From positions 1 to 6,381 of the forward strand of contig JAOUJR010000104.1 in NCBI GenBank assembly GCA_029883145.1: a DNA stretch of 6,381 nt, read 5' to 3'. Shown piece after piece: positions 1 through 6,381 of this stretch (its first letter is position 1; the number at the start of each line of letters is the position of its first letter). The position numbers and the translations under genes are program-made. The notes under the pieces are model-generated. The model did not search any database, was not told the origin of the DNA, and saw only the letters and a program-made list of their open reading frames with translations. The DNA comes from Nitrospirota bacterium (GTDB taxonomy: Bacteria; Nitrospirota; Thermodesulfovibrionia; Thermodesulfovibrionales; SM23-35).

Positions 1-113
1 ACAACACGCTTAAAGGCGTACCCGAACCCTCCCCTCAGGGTTGAGCCTTTGTATGAGGGAAGAATAATAATGTCAATAGGGCTCAATGTCAGGTTAAACT
101 TACTATACTTGAT
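1..113 (-). CDS. Cas6-like CRISPR RNA endoribonuclease, N-terminal fragment (runs off left edge)
   Basis: The minus-strand frame is open from a TAA at 134-132 down to position 1 and reads ...YSKFNLTLSPIDIIILPSY followed by KGSTLRGGFGYAFKRV. The block PSYKGSTLRGGFGYAFKRV (59-3) matches my memory of the N-terminal signature of the Cas6 family that carries the PF10040 domain (typically PPYKGSTLRGAFGHAFKR before a Cys-rich patch). Such proteins process pre-crRNA at repeat stems. The Cys-rich patch and the rest of the protein would lie outside the window. An AAGGAG SD sits at 121-116, but the codons behind it are AA-ATC-AAG-TAT; there is no ATG or GTG in any frame between the SD and the conserved block. 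The first conventional alternative start is TTG at 86-84, which would cut into the first conserved strand. I placed the start at ATC 113-111 only because it follows the SD. The gene may use a rare start, be decayed, or contain a sequence error. Family assignment rests on one motif recalled without a search. Confidence 0.55.
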   Translation of the reverse strand, partial: MKYSKFNLTLSPIDIIILPSYKGSTLRGGFGYAFKRV

Positions 114-115
114 TT

Positions 116-166
116 CTCCTTGTATCAGCTTTTACCCTTATTTTTATTTGAGACCTCTCTATTATA
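116..166 (-). promoter_or_regulatory. Candidate -10 box and ribosome binding site of the Cas6-like gene
   Basis: On the minus strand a perfect TATAAT lies at 166-161, just downstream of the accA stop codon, and an AAGGAG SD lies at 121-116. A transcript starting near 154 would have a leader of about 40 nt. No good -35 hexamer is visible at the expected distance; the position overlaps the end of accA. Read-through from dnaE-accA is equally possible, because no terminator hairpin with a U-tract is seen between accA and this gene. Confidence 0.35.
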
Positions 167-177
167 AAAAGCGCCAG

Positions 178-1155
178 TTAAGCTCCTTCCTCGAAACTTC
201 CTATTTTTCTGAACTTTTTGTATCTTTCCTCTATAAGTTTTCCAGGAGTTTTTGTTTTAATTTCCTCAAGAGCAGAGAAGACGGTTTCTGATAGCTTCTT
301 TGCGGTCGCTTCGGGATCTCTGTGCGCTCCTCCCAATGGTTCAGGGATAATGTCATCTATTACCTTGAAACTCAGGAGGTCCTGTGCAGTCAGTTTGAGA
401 GCGTTTGCTGCCCTTGTAAAGTCTTCGGTGCCAAGAATGCTTTCCTTTTTCCAGAGTATTGCCGCACATCCTTCAGGCGATATTACAGAATAGATTGCAT
501 GCTCAAGCATATATAATCTGTCTGCAACACTAATCGCGAGGGCTCCTCCGCTTCCACCTTCTCCAATAACTATAGAGATTATTGGTATCCTGAGCTTAGA
601 CATTTCCATCAGATTCACTGCAATTGCTTCTGCCTGACCTCTCTCTTCTGCGCCAATACCAGGATATGCACCGGGTGTGTCGATAAAAGTGATTACAGGT
701 CTTTTGAATCTCTCTGCAAGTTTCATCAGCCTGAGTGCTTTTCTGTACCCTTCTGGATGAGGTTGTCCAAAATTACGGAATATCCTTTCTTTGGTACCAC
801 GTCCTTTCTGATGGCCTATGATCATGACAGGGACATCGTTTATCTTTGCGACACCACCAACAATTGAAGGGTCATCAGAGAACCTTCTGTCGCCATGTAA
901 TTCAATAAAATCAGTTGCAATTACATTTATGTAGTCGAGTGTATAAGGTCTGTCAGGATGTCGTGCAACGAGTGTCTTCTGCCAGGGAGTGAGCGTTGAA
1001 AAGATCTCGGAACGGAGTTCCTTTGTCTTTTTTTCAAGTTTTTTTATCTCACCTGATATATTAATTTCCTTCCCGTCAGATAGGCGCTTGAGTTCTTCTA
1101 TCTTAAGCTCAAGCTCTTCTATAGGTTTCTCGAATTCAAGATAATATCTGATCAT
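178..1155 (-). CDS. accA: Acetyl-CoA carboxylase carboxyltransferase subunit alpha
   Basis: AccA pairs with AccD to form the carboxyltransferase of bacterial acetyl-CoA carboxylase, which moves CO2 from biotin on AccB to acetyl-CoA and gives malonyl-CoA for fatty acid synthesis in the cytoplasm. The 325 residues match the usual family length (about 320). Residues 1-55 form a charged, coiled-coil-like N-terminal region ([13 protein letters not shown]). The crotonase-like fold carries the family blocks [20 protein letters not shown] (56-75), [19 protein letters not shown] (126-144), [18 protein letters not shown] (157-174) and [12 protein letters not shown] (198-209), the last being the glycine-rich segment associated with the oxyanion hole. 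Nothing essential is missing. The ATG at 1155-1153 overlaps the dnaE stop as ATGA, which implies translational coupling; an AAAGGAG at 1175-1169 lies 13 nt upstream, rather far for efficient independent initiation. No accD is in the window. The dnaE-accA order is also known from E. coli. Confidence 0.97.
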   Translation of the reverse strand: MIRYYLEFEKPIEELELKIEELKRLSDGKEINISGEIKKLEKKTKELRSEIFSTLTPWQKTLVARHPDRPYTLDYINVIATDFIELHGDRRFSDDPSIVGGVAKINDVPVMIIGHQKGRGTKERIFRNFGQPHPEGYRKALRLMKLAERFKRPVITFIDTPGAYPGIGAEERGQAEAIAVNLMEMSKLRIPIISIVIGEGGSGGALAISVADRLYMLEHAIYSVISPEGCAAILWKKESILGTEDFTRAANALKLTAQDLLSFKVIDDIIPEPLGGAHRDPEATAKKLSETVFSALEEIKTKTPGKLIEERYKKFRKIGSFEEGA

Positions 1156-4100
1156 GAGAAGGTAACCGCTCCTTTACCTGCTATTTCTTCTATCTTGTTT
1201 ATGGTTTCACTGTCTGTTGATATCTTAAGCCCTGTTGCAATTAATGCCTCTGCATCTTTAAGGAATATCCTTAAATAAAGAGCATAGTCGCCTTTGCTGT
1301 TCGACAGTATAGATTTTATCATCCTGAGGTTTATCCTTTCAGATAAAGGATACCTGAGGTTAATTTCAACCCTATAGTTATTTTCAGGCTCGTCTAACCT
1401 TAATATTTCTGTGGAGACAATTTTTATTCCCTTTTCAGTTTTATCCACAGTCCCTTTTACAAGGAGTAATGTGTCTTTCTGGAGCAACTGAAGGCTGTTT
1501 CTATAAAGTTGGGGAAATACAATGACCTCTACACTCCCGTCAGCATCTTCAAGTGTGAAGTATGCCATTATCTCGGCTTTTGACTTTGTCTGTATCTTTT
1601 TTATGTTTCTGAGTATTCCGCCGACCTGAACCTCTTCTCCATCAGGGATTTCCTCAAGTTCAGATGTCTTTTTTGTATAAATCTTTTCGAGTTGTCTGCT
1701 ATATTTTGTAAGTGGGTGACCGGTTATATAAAAGCCGAGTGCCTCTTTCTCATGTTTGAGGAGTTCAGATTCATCCCACTCTTTATCACTCTCCATGGGT
1801 TCTTCTGGTGCATCGCCAAAAATACTTTGCTGTCCGGACACCTTTACCCTGATACTCCCATTAATCATCTTGCTCATAAGCTCCATTGCTCCAGCCCTGG
1901 TCGTGCCGAGTGAATCAAATGCCCCTGCTTTTACAAGGCTCTCTATAACCTTTTTGTTCACCTTCCTCGTATCTGCTCTTTCGAGAAAATTTGTCACAGA
2001 GGTAAACGGTCCGTCTGTGTCTCTTGATTCAAGTATAGAATCAATTGCAGCTGATCCAACTCCTTTCACTGCCTCAAGGCCAAAACGTATTGAGTTCCCA
2101 ATCACCTTGAATTCTTTCCCAGAAAGATTGATATCAGGTGGGAGTATTACAATTCCCATCTCGCGGCACTCATTTATTGATTTCACTATCTTGTCAGTAT
2201 TATCCATATCAGAACTCAGGGTAGCAGCCATAAACTCAACAGGGTAATGTGTTTTGAGATAAGCGGTCTGATAGGCAAGGTATGCGTATGCAGCTGAGTG
2301 GGACTTGTTAAACCCGTATTCTGCAAAGAGTGCCATTAGATCAAAAATCTTTTTTGCTTTTTTCTCTGATGTTCCATTTGCCCGGGCACCCTGGATGAAA
2401 GATTCTTTCAGTTTTTCCATCTCTTCCGGTCGTTTCTTTCCCATAGCCTTTCTCAGGATATCAGCCTGCCCCATAGAGAAATTTGCGAGCTTGTTCGCGA
2501 TGCTCATAACTTGCTCCTGGTAAAGGATAATACCGTATGTCTCATCCAAAATTTCTTTGAGCTGTGGGAGCTCGTATTTCACAGGAGTCTGACCTTTTTT
2601 CCTTTTTATGAAATCGTCTATCATGCCACTCCCGATAGGGCCAGGTCTGTAAAGAGCAACAATTGCGATGAGATCCTCAAATCTGTTTGGTAACATCTTT
2701 GTAAGGAGGTCTCTCATGCCCGCACTCTCAAGCTGGAAGATGCCGGTGGTCTGTCCGGAACTGAGAAGTTCGTATGTTTTTTTGTCTTCAAAAGAAATAT
2801 CTTTGAGCGATAAATCTTTACCATTGTCTTTCATATACTTCAACGTCTTATCTATTACCGTGAGAGTCTTGAGCCCTAAAAAGTCGAATTTTAATAGACC
2901 GATTTTTTCTATAGCGCCCATATCAAATTGGGTTATAACGCTCTCATCAGAGGGACTCTTATAAAGAGGTGTATAATCTGTGAGAGGTTCTGGAGAGATG
3001 ACGACTCCAGCAGCATGAGTTGATGCATGCCTGCAGAGTCCTTCAAGGCGTATGGCAACATCTATCAATTCTTTTATCTTCGGGTTCGTATCGTAGAGGG
3101 CTTTTAATTGTGGTTCAATCTTCAGTGTCTCTTCAATAGTGATATTGAGTGTAGTGGGTACCAGCTTCGCAATCCTGTCAACTTCAGCATAAGGGAAATC
3201 AAGTGCCCTGCCCACATCTCTGATTGCTGCTTTTGCAGCCATTGTGCCGAATGTAATGATTTGTGCAACATGATCTTTCCCATATTTTTCAGTAACATAT
3301 GAGATTACCTCTGACCTCCTGTCTTTGCAGAAGTCCACGTCAATATCAGGCATACTCACCCTTTCCGGATTAAGAAAACGCTCAAAAAGCAGAGTATATT
3401 TCACAGGATCAATATCTGTGATGCCAAGGCAGTAAGATACAAGACTTCCCGCAGCAGAACCTCTTCCCGGGCCAACAGGAATCCCTTTCTCCTTTGCGTA
3501 GCTTATAAAATCCCACACAATGAGGAAACATGATGCATAGCCTATCTTTCTTATTATATCGAGTTCTCTTTTGAGCCTTTCTATGTAGATTGATTTTGGC
3601 TCAGGACCAAATTTTTTATACAGTCCGTCAAAAGAGAGTGAATTGAGGAGTGCATCCTGTGACTGCCCATTCTGGAGGGTATAGACTGGAAGCAGGGTTT
3701 CACCTAACTTGAATTCAACATTACATCTCTCTGCAATAGCCCTTGTGTTCAGGATTGCCTCAGGAATATCTCTAAATGCATTTTTCATCTCTTCAGGTGA
3801 TTTAAAATAGAAACCATCTGAGTTGAAATGAAGCCGGTTTTTGTCCTTTATTGTCTTCCCTGTCTGGATACAAAGCAAAACATCATGTGCCATTGTATCT
3901 TCTCTCTTCATGTAGTGGCAATCATTTGTCGCGACCACATTTATATGGAGTTCCCTCGCAAGTTCGACGAGCATCCTGTTTACTTTTTCCTGCTCAGAGA
4001 GACCGTTATCCTGAATCTCTATATAGAAATTTTCCGGACCTAAAATATGTTTGTATTCAAGTGCCTTCTCCCTGGCTTTATCGACCATTCCCCTTTGCAA

Positions 4101-4553
4101 ATAATAAGGAACTTCACCTTTAAGGCATGAGGTAAGCCCGATTAAGCCCCCGCTATATTGAGTGAGGAGATTCAGGTCTATCCTCGGTTTGTAGTAGAAC
4201 CCTTCGGTATATGCCTTTGTGACAAGCGTGACAAGGTTTCGATATCCACTGTTGTCTTTCGCAAGTAATATAAAGTGGAATGATGCCTCTTCCACATCAG
4301 GGGCATTTCGCTTTTCAAAGCGAGATCCAGGTGCGACATAGACTTCACAGCCAATTATTGGTTTGAGACCTGCTTTGATCGCGCGCCTGTAAAACTCTAC
4401 TGCACCAAAGAGATTCCCGTGGTCTGTTATTGCTACGGCAGGCATCCTGTAAGCGACAGCCTGTTCGACAAGCTCTTTTATCCTTATTGCTCCATCCAGA
4501 AGACTGTATTCTGTGTGGAGATGGAGTGGCACATAGTTTGAATGTGGATGCAT
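1152..4553 (-). CDS. dnaE: DNA polymerase III subunit alpha
   Basis: This is the replicative polymerase alpha subunit, 1133 residues, the normal DnaE1 length. Order of parts: PHP domain (about 7-285); palm and fingers with [14 protein letters not shown] (361-374), the MPDIDVDF aspartate cluster (401-408) and the third catalytic Asp in [10 protein letters not shown] (D557); [15 protein letters not shown] (635-649); a helix-hairpin-helix region (about 825-846); a QQSIF beta-clamp-binding motif (908-912) followed by GHPL (945-948); an OB-fold (about 975-1055); and a C-terminal domain. All nine PHP metal ligands can be assigned by position: H11, H13, D20, H45, E70, H93, C143, D211 and H213, unlike the degenerate E. 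coli PHP. This suggests metal binding and possibly intrinsic 3'-5' exonuclease activity. The start is firm: an in-frame TAA lies four codons upstream, no other start codon occurs before HLHTEYS, and there is no SD. It is probably co-transcribed with accA, which it overlaps by 4 nt. Confidence 0.98.
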   Translation of the reverse strand: MHPHSNYVPLHLHTEYSLLDGAIRIKELVEQAVAYRMPAVAITDHGNLFGAVEFYRRAIKAGLKPIIGCEVYVAPGSRFEKRNAPDVEEASFHFILLAKDNSGYRNLVTLVTKAYTEGFYYKPRIDLNLLTQYSGGLIGLTSCLKGEVPYYLQRGMVDKAREKALEYKHILGPENFYIEIQDNGLSEQEKVNRMLVELARELHINVVATNDCHYMKREDTMAHDVLLCIQTGKTIKDKNRLHFNSDGFYFKSPEEMKNAFRDIPEAILNTRAIAERCNVEFKLGETLLPVYTLQNGQSQDALLNSLSFDGLYKKFGPEPKSIYIERLKRELDIIRKIGYASCFLIVWDFISYAKEKGIPVGPGRGSAAGSLVSYCLGITDIDPVKYTLLFERFLNPERVSMPDIDVDFCKDRRSEVISYVTEKYGKDHVAQIITFGTMAAKAAIRDVGRALDFPYAEVDRIAKLVPTTLNITIEETLKIEPQLKALYDTNPKIKELIDVAIRLEGLCRHASTHAAGVVISPEPLTDYTPLYKSPSDESVITQFDMGAIEKIGLLKFDFLGLKTLTVIDKTLKYMKDNGKDLSLKDISFEDKKTYELLSSGQTTGIFQLESAGMRDLLTKMLPNRFEDLIAIVALYRPGPIGSGMIDDFIKRKKGQTPVKYELPQLKEILDETYGIILYQEQVMSIANKLANFSMGQADILRKAMGKKRPEEMEKLKESFIQGARANGTSEKKAKKIFDLMALFAEYGFNKSHSAAYAYLAYQTAYLKTHYPVEFMAATLSSDMDNTDKIVKSINECREMGIVILPPDINLSGKEFKVIGNSIRFGLEAVKGVGSAAIDSILESRDTDGPFTSVTNFLERADTRKVNKKVIESLVKAGAFDSLGTTRAGAMELMSKMINGSIRVKVSGQQSIFGDAPEEPMESDKEWDESELLKHEKEALGFYITGHPLTKYSRQLEKIYTKKTSELEEIPDGEEVQVGGILRNIKKIQTKSKAEIMAYFTLEDADGSVEVIVFPQLYRNSLQLLQKDTLLLVKGTVDKTEKGIKIVSTEILRLDEPENNYRVEINLRYPLSERINLRMIKSILSNSKGDYALYLRIFLKDAEALIATGLKISTDSETINKIEEIAGKGAVTFS

Positions 4554-4588
4554 AGTGAAATATTAACCTATGGATGGTTTCAAGTCAA
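4554..4588 (-). promoter_or_regulatory. Promoter of dnaE-accA, predicted to give a leaderless mRNA
   Basis: On the minus strand TTGACT (4588-4583, 5 of 6 to the -35 consensus) and TAATAT (4565-4560, 4 of 6 to the -10 consensus) are separated by exactly 17 bp. Six bases (TTCACT) then separate the -10 from the dnaE ATG, so the standard start point is the A of the start codon. No SD lies in the 12 nt before the ATG. The TAA inside the -10 box also closes the dnaE frame upstream. The box sits in the 61-bp gap after the HEAT gene, so dnaE need not depend on that gene's promoter. Confidence 0.5.
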
Positions 4589-4614
4589 CAAACTGTCTCT
4601 CTTACTTTCCCGAC

Positions 4615-5043
4615 TTACCAGGACGGTCTTCTTACTATTCCCAATTCGATCTCCTCTACTGCCTCTTTTGCGATAGTGCTCACATTCGCATCTTCATCAT
4701 TTGTTGCTTCCCTGAGAAAGGGGAGAGAATCTCTATGCCTTATCATGCCTAACAGATAGGCAGCGTCACATCTCATCACAGGATTTTGATCCTTCAAAAG
4801 ACAGGCGATGGAAGGGATGGCCTTTGGGATGTGTTCAATGTCTTCTAACGCAAGTGTCTCAATAAGTGCTGAAATACCAATCCTTACTCTGAGCCTTTCA
4901 TCTTTCATGAGGTCGCCGATGTATTCATAGAGCTTCACATCGTGTTTAAACATGTCAACAATGTTTTCAAGAAAGCCCTTTTCCATATAGTCAGCAATCA
5001 TCACCTTAAGTTCAGAGGGGTCTATGTTGATGGGTTCGGTCAT
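4615..5043 (-). CDS. Small HEAT-repeat protein of unknown function
   Basis: This 142-residue acidic protein is predicted to be almost wholly alpha-helical, with no signal peptide, membrane segment or catalytic motif. Residues 36-135 read as helical-pair repeats of the HEAT/PBS-lyase type. The clearest spans 73-101 (PKAIPSIACLLKDQ, then NPVMRCDAAYLLGMI), with the characteristic D/N-P-x-x-R-x-x-A-A-x-x-L-G turn. A weaker pair follows at 105-133 (DSLPFLREATNDEDANVSTIAKEAV), and a degenerate one precedes it at 40-65. Such folds usually act as protein-binding scaffolds; the partner cannot be read from the sequence. The gene lies between divergent cysE and downstream dnaE, 61 bp from dnaE. The ATG is the first start after an in-frame TGA at 5070-5068, and it has no SD. 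Met15 (5001-4999), preceded by AAGGTG, is an alternative start that would keep all the repeats. Family level is secure; function is not known. Confidence 0.85.
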   Translation of the reverse strand: MTEPINIDPSELKVMIADYMEKGFLENIVDMFKHDVKLYEYIGDLMKDERLRVRIGISALIETLALEDIEHIPKAIPSIACLLKDQNPVMRCDAAYLLGMIRHRDSLPFLREATNDEDANVSTIAKEAVEEIELGIVRRPSW

Positions 5044-5058
5044 TGGTATATCATACCA
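5044..5058. repeat. Perfect inverted repeat at the HEAT gene start, candidate operator
   Basis: TGGTAT (5044-5049) and ATACCA (5053-5058) are perfect reverse complements around a 3-bp centre (ATC). The site ends directly at the HEAT gene start codon and covers its predicted -10 and transcription start, where a bound repressor would block initiation. Part of the symmetry could simply come from the TATGATAT -10 sequence itself. No matching protein family can be named. Confidence 0.35.
5050..5058 (-). promoter_or_regulatory. Extended -10 promoter of the HEAT gene, predicted leaderless
   Basis: On the minus strand TGG-TATGAT (5058-5050) fits the extended -10 form TGnTATAAT with one mismatch. Six bases (ATACCA) follow before the ATG at 5043, so the standard start point is the A of the start codon. 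No convincing -35 hexamer is seen at 17 bp (AAAGGA), which extended -10 promoters do not strictly need. No SD precedes the ATG. Confidence 0.45.
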
Positions 5059-5121
5059 TAGAGGTCTTCATATCCTTTCTGTTAAATGTGGTGATATAAA
5101 AATTACTCAAGCAGATTATTG

Positions 5122-5135
5122 TATAATTTCTATAC
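5122..5135 (+). promoter_or_regulatory. Consensus -10 box of the cysE-cysS transcription unit, predicted leaderless
   Basis: A perfect TATAAT (5122-5127) is followed by 8 nt and then the cysE ATG at 5136. The expected start point is A5134 or A5136, giving a leader of 0 to 2 nt. The TAA inside the box (5124-5126) is in frame with cysE, so no upstream start exists, and no SD is present. The -35 region (about 5098-5105, AAAAATTA) is poor but A/T-rich. The 92 bp between 5044 and 5135 hold both this promoter and the divergent HEAT promoter. I see no T-box, S-box or other riboswitch here, and a leaderless start would leave no room for one. Confidence 0.5.
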
Positions 5136-6381
5136 ATGGGATTTTGGAGTACAATAAAGAAGGATTATGAGGCTGTTTTTAAAAAAGACCCTGCAGCACG
5201 GTCCTGTCTTGAGGTCATTTTTGCATATCCGGGTTTTCATGCAATCTTTTTTCACAGGATTAATCACTTCTTCTGGAAAATAGGAATCCCTGTACTCCCG
5301 AGGTTGTTGTCACATGTGGTACGGTTTCTTACAGGAATAGAAATTCATCCTGCAGCAAAAATCGGTCCAGGGTTTTTTGTAGATCATGGTATGGGTGTTG
5401 TTGTTGGTGAAACAACAGAAATAGGGCAAGACTGTCTGTTATATCAAGGGGTGACGCTGGGAGGGACAGGAAAAGAAAAAGGGAAGAGGCATCCGACCCT
5501 CATGAATAATGTGGTAGTTGGTACTGGTGCGAAAGTGCTCGGTCCAATAACCATTGGGAATAACGTGGTCATTGGAGCCAATTCTGTGGTGCTCAAATCC
5601 ATCCCGGATAACTCTGTCTGTGTGGGGGTACCCGGCAGAATTACCAAAAAGAAAATTATCAGGATGACTACCGAGGATGGATTAATTGAGGTGATGGACT
5701 ACTTCCCTGACCCGATAGTGGAAAAGATTAAAACTTTAGAGGCTCAGGTAGATGCGCTTTCAAAGAGAATAGATGCATTAGAAAGAACGGGGAAAAGAGG
5801 AGGGAAAATGAGGATTTATAACACTCTCACGAACAGAAAAGAGGAATTTGTGCCCCTATCTCCTGGTAAGGTAATGATGTATGCATGTGGAGTAACCTTG
5901 TATGATTACTGCCACATAGGACATGCGAGGAGCGCGATTGTCTTTGATGTAATAAGGAGATATCTGAAACATAAGGGTTTAGATGTGAACTATGTGAGGA
6001 ATTTTACTGACATTGATGACAAGATAATCAATAAGGCGAAGCAAGAAGGCATTACGTGGGATGCAGTTGCCAGAAAGTATACAGATGAATATTACAGAGA
6101 TATGGACAGACTTGGTGTGGGAAGAGCTGATGTGGAACCAAAAGCAACAGAACATATTTCAGAAATGATAGCTATTATCAAAGGACTTATTGATAAAGGC
6201 TATGCATATGAGGTAGAGGGGAGCGTGTATTTTGCAGTAGACAAATTTCCTGAATATGGAAAGTTGTCAAAGAGAGACATGGAAGAGATGATCGCCGGGG
6301 CGAGAGTTGAAGTGGATGAGAGGAAGAGAAACCCGATGGATTTTGCTCTATGGAAAAAATCAAAAGAGGGAGAGCCATTTT
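5136..6381 (+). CDS. cysE-cysS: Serine O-acetyltransferase fused in frame to cysteinyl-tRNA synthetase (3' end cut by window)
   Basis: 415 residues are visible with no stop codon. Residues 1-224 are a complete short-type (Bacillus-like) CysE, which acetylates serine with acetyl-CoA to O-acetylserine, the first step of cysteine synthesis. A helical N-terminus ([20 protein letters not shown], 18-37) precedes a left-handed beta-helix of hexapeptide repeats (about 68-155). It carries [21 protein letters not shown] (67-87; H84 is the catalytic His, E69 replaces the E. coli Asp of the dyad as in Bacillus CysE), [17 protein letters not shown] (105-121) and VGVPGRI (163-169). A coiled-coil-like tail (195-217) and a basic linker RTGKRGGK (217-224) lead straight into Met225 of CysRS. 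That part shows the first zinc ligand C251 in MYACGVT, the HIGH ATP-binding motif (260-263), NFTDIDDKI and [19 protein letters not shown], and ends before the remaining zinc ligands and KMSKS. CysE and CysS are often separate neighbours; here they are one frame. A one-base error near the junction would split them (see findings). Confidence 0.85.
   Translation, partial: MGFWSTIKKDYEAVFKKDPAARSCLEVIFAYPGFHAIFFHRINHFFWKIGIPVLPRLLSHVVRFLTGIEIHPAAKIGPGFFVDHGMGVVVGETTEIGQDCLLYQGVTLGGTGKEKGKRHPTLMNNVVVGTGAKVLGPITIGNNVVIGANSVVLKSIPDNSVCVGVPGRITKKKIIRMTTEDGLIEVMDYFPDPIVEKIKTLEAQVDALSKRIDALERTGKRGGKMRIYNTLTNRKEEFVPLSPGKVMMYACGVTLYDYCHIGHARSAIVFDVIRRYLKHKGLDVNYVRNFTDIDDKIINKAKQEGITWDAVARKYTDEYYRDMDRLGVGRADVEPKATEHISEMIAIIKGLIDKGYAYEVEGSVYFAVDKFPEYGKLSKRDMEEMIAGARVEVDERKRNPMDFALWKKSKEGEPF
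5798..5803 (+). promoter_or_regulatory. Perfect internal ribosome binding site at the CysE-CysS junction
   Basis: AGGAGG lies inside the continuous frame, 4 nt before the ATG (5808) where homology to CysRS begins. It codes for the RGG part of the linker. Its presence suggests that free CysRS is also made by internal initiation, or that the two genes separated or joined recently. The spacing is slightly short but workable. Confidence 0.6.
5808..6381 (+). other. cysS: Cysteinyl-tRNA synthetase module with its own candidate start (partial)
   Basis: From the internal ATG at 5808, 191 residues line up from their first residue with free-standing Cys[16 protein letters not shown] corresponds to the E. 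coli start MLKIFNTLTRQKEEF. CysRS is a class I synthetase that activates cysteine with ATP and charges tRNA-Cys. Visible parts are the zinc ligand C27, the HIGH motif at 36-39, FTDIDDK, and the region up to KEGEP just before the expected zinc-binding WHIECS segment. The KMSKS loop and the anticodon-binding domain are beyond the window. In the long frame this is the C-terminal module of the fusion, corresponding to residues 225 onward. Confidence 0.9.

Noticed and set aside
12..50. Nested hairpin AAAGGC/GCCTTT with an inner AACCCT/AGGGTT stem, which looks like a terminator or structured RNA.
   Set aside because: No U-tract follows on either strand, and the stretch reads well as the conserved part of the Cas6-like protein, so the symmetry is best explained by coding sequence.
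1..291. Plus-strand open frame from the left edge to 291.
   Set aside because: It runs antisense over the Cas6-like frame and the end of accA, has no SD and shows no recognisable protein family.
1756..2247. 163-codon plus-strand open frame.
   Set aside because: It lies fully antisense to conserved dnaE sequence, is rich in Ser/Pro/Ile as expected for a shadow frame, and has no family resemblance.
1152..4553. Possible intein or split in dnaE.
   Set aside because: The 1133-residue length is normal and the catalytic blocks are uninterrupted, with no intein splice motifs.
5051..5071. Possible 6-residue leader peptide MKTSMV on the minus strand before the HEAT gene, behind an AAAGGAT.
   Set aside because: The SD spacing is too short, there is no regulatory codon run or attenuator structure, and it overlaps the predicted promoter.
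5044..5135. T-box or other cysteine/SAM-sensing leader ahead of cysE-cysS, as expected in some Firmicutes.
   Set aside because: Only 92 bp are available, shared with a divergent gene, with no T-box consensus or long stems, and a consensus -10 lies 8 nt before the ATG.
1..6381. CRISPR repeats, tRNA genes or insertion-sequence ends in the window.
   Set aside because: No regularly spaced direct repeats, cloverleaf-like sequence or paired terminal inverted repeats were seen by reading both strands; the intergenic space is under 300 bases in total.

Overview
The window appears to be chromosomal DNA from a bacterium of moderate-to-low GC content. The proteins look like those of anaerobic or thermophile-related lineages; a Nitrospirota-type (Thermodesulfovibrio-like) source is my best guess, made from general protein flavour only and with low confidence. 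All genes but one pair read on the minus strand; cysE and cysS read on the plus strand at the right end.

Layout from left to right: (1) positions 1 to about 131, minus strand: the 5' end of a gene running off the left edge whose product resembles the N-terminal part of a Cas6-type CRISPR RNA endoribonuclease. It has a good Shine-Dalgarno (SD) sequence but no canonical start codon behind it. (2) 178-1155, minus: accA, carboxyltransferase alpha subunit of acetyl-CoA carboxylase. (3) 1152-4553, minus: dnaE, DNA polymerase III alpha subunit with a complete PHP metal site. dnaE and accA overlap by ATGA and form one transcription unit, an adjacency also found in E. coli. (4) 4615-5043, minus: a small HEAT-repeat protein. 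(5) 5044-5135: a 92-bp divergent promoter region. (6) 5136 to the right edge, plus: serine O-acetyltransferase (cysE) that continues in frame, without a stop codon, into cysteinyl-tRNA synthetase (cysS), which is cut by the window end before its KMSKS motif.

Two observations stand out. First, the CysE-CysS reading frame is continuous, so the enzyme that commits serine to cysteine synthesis is predicted to be joined to the enzyme that charges tRNA with cysteine. A perfect AGGAGG lies at the junction, so free CysRS could also be made from an internal start. Second, dnaE, the HEAT gene and cysE each lack an SD, have an in-frame stop a few codons upstream, and have a -10-like hexamer placed so that transcription would begin at or within about 2 nt of the ATG. 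This points to leaderless mRNAs, in contrast to the SD seen at the internal cysS start. No tRNA, rRNA, insertion sequence, CRISPR repeat array or convincing terminator was found.
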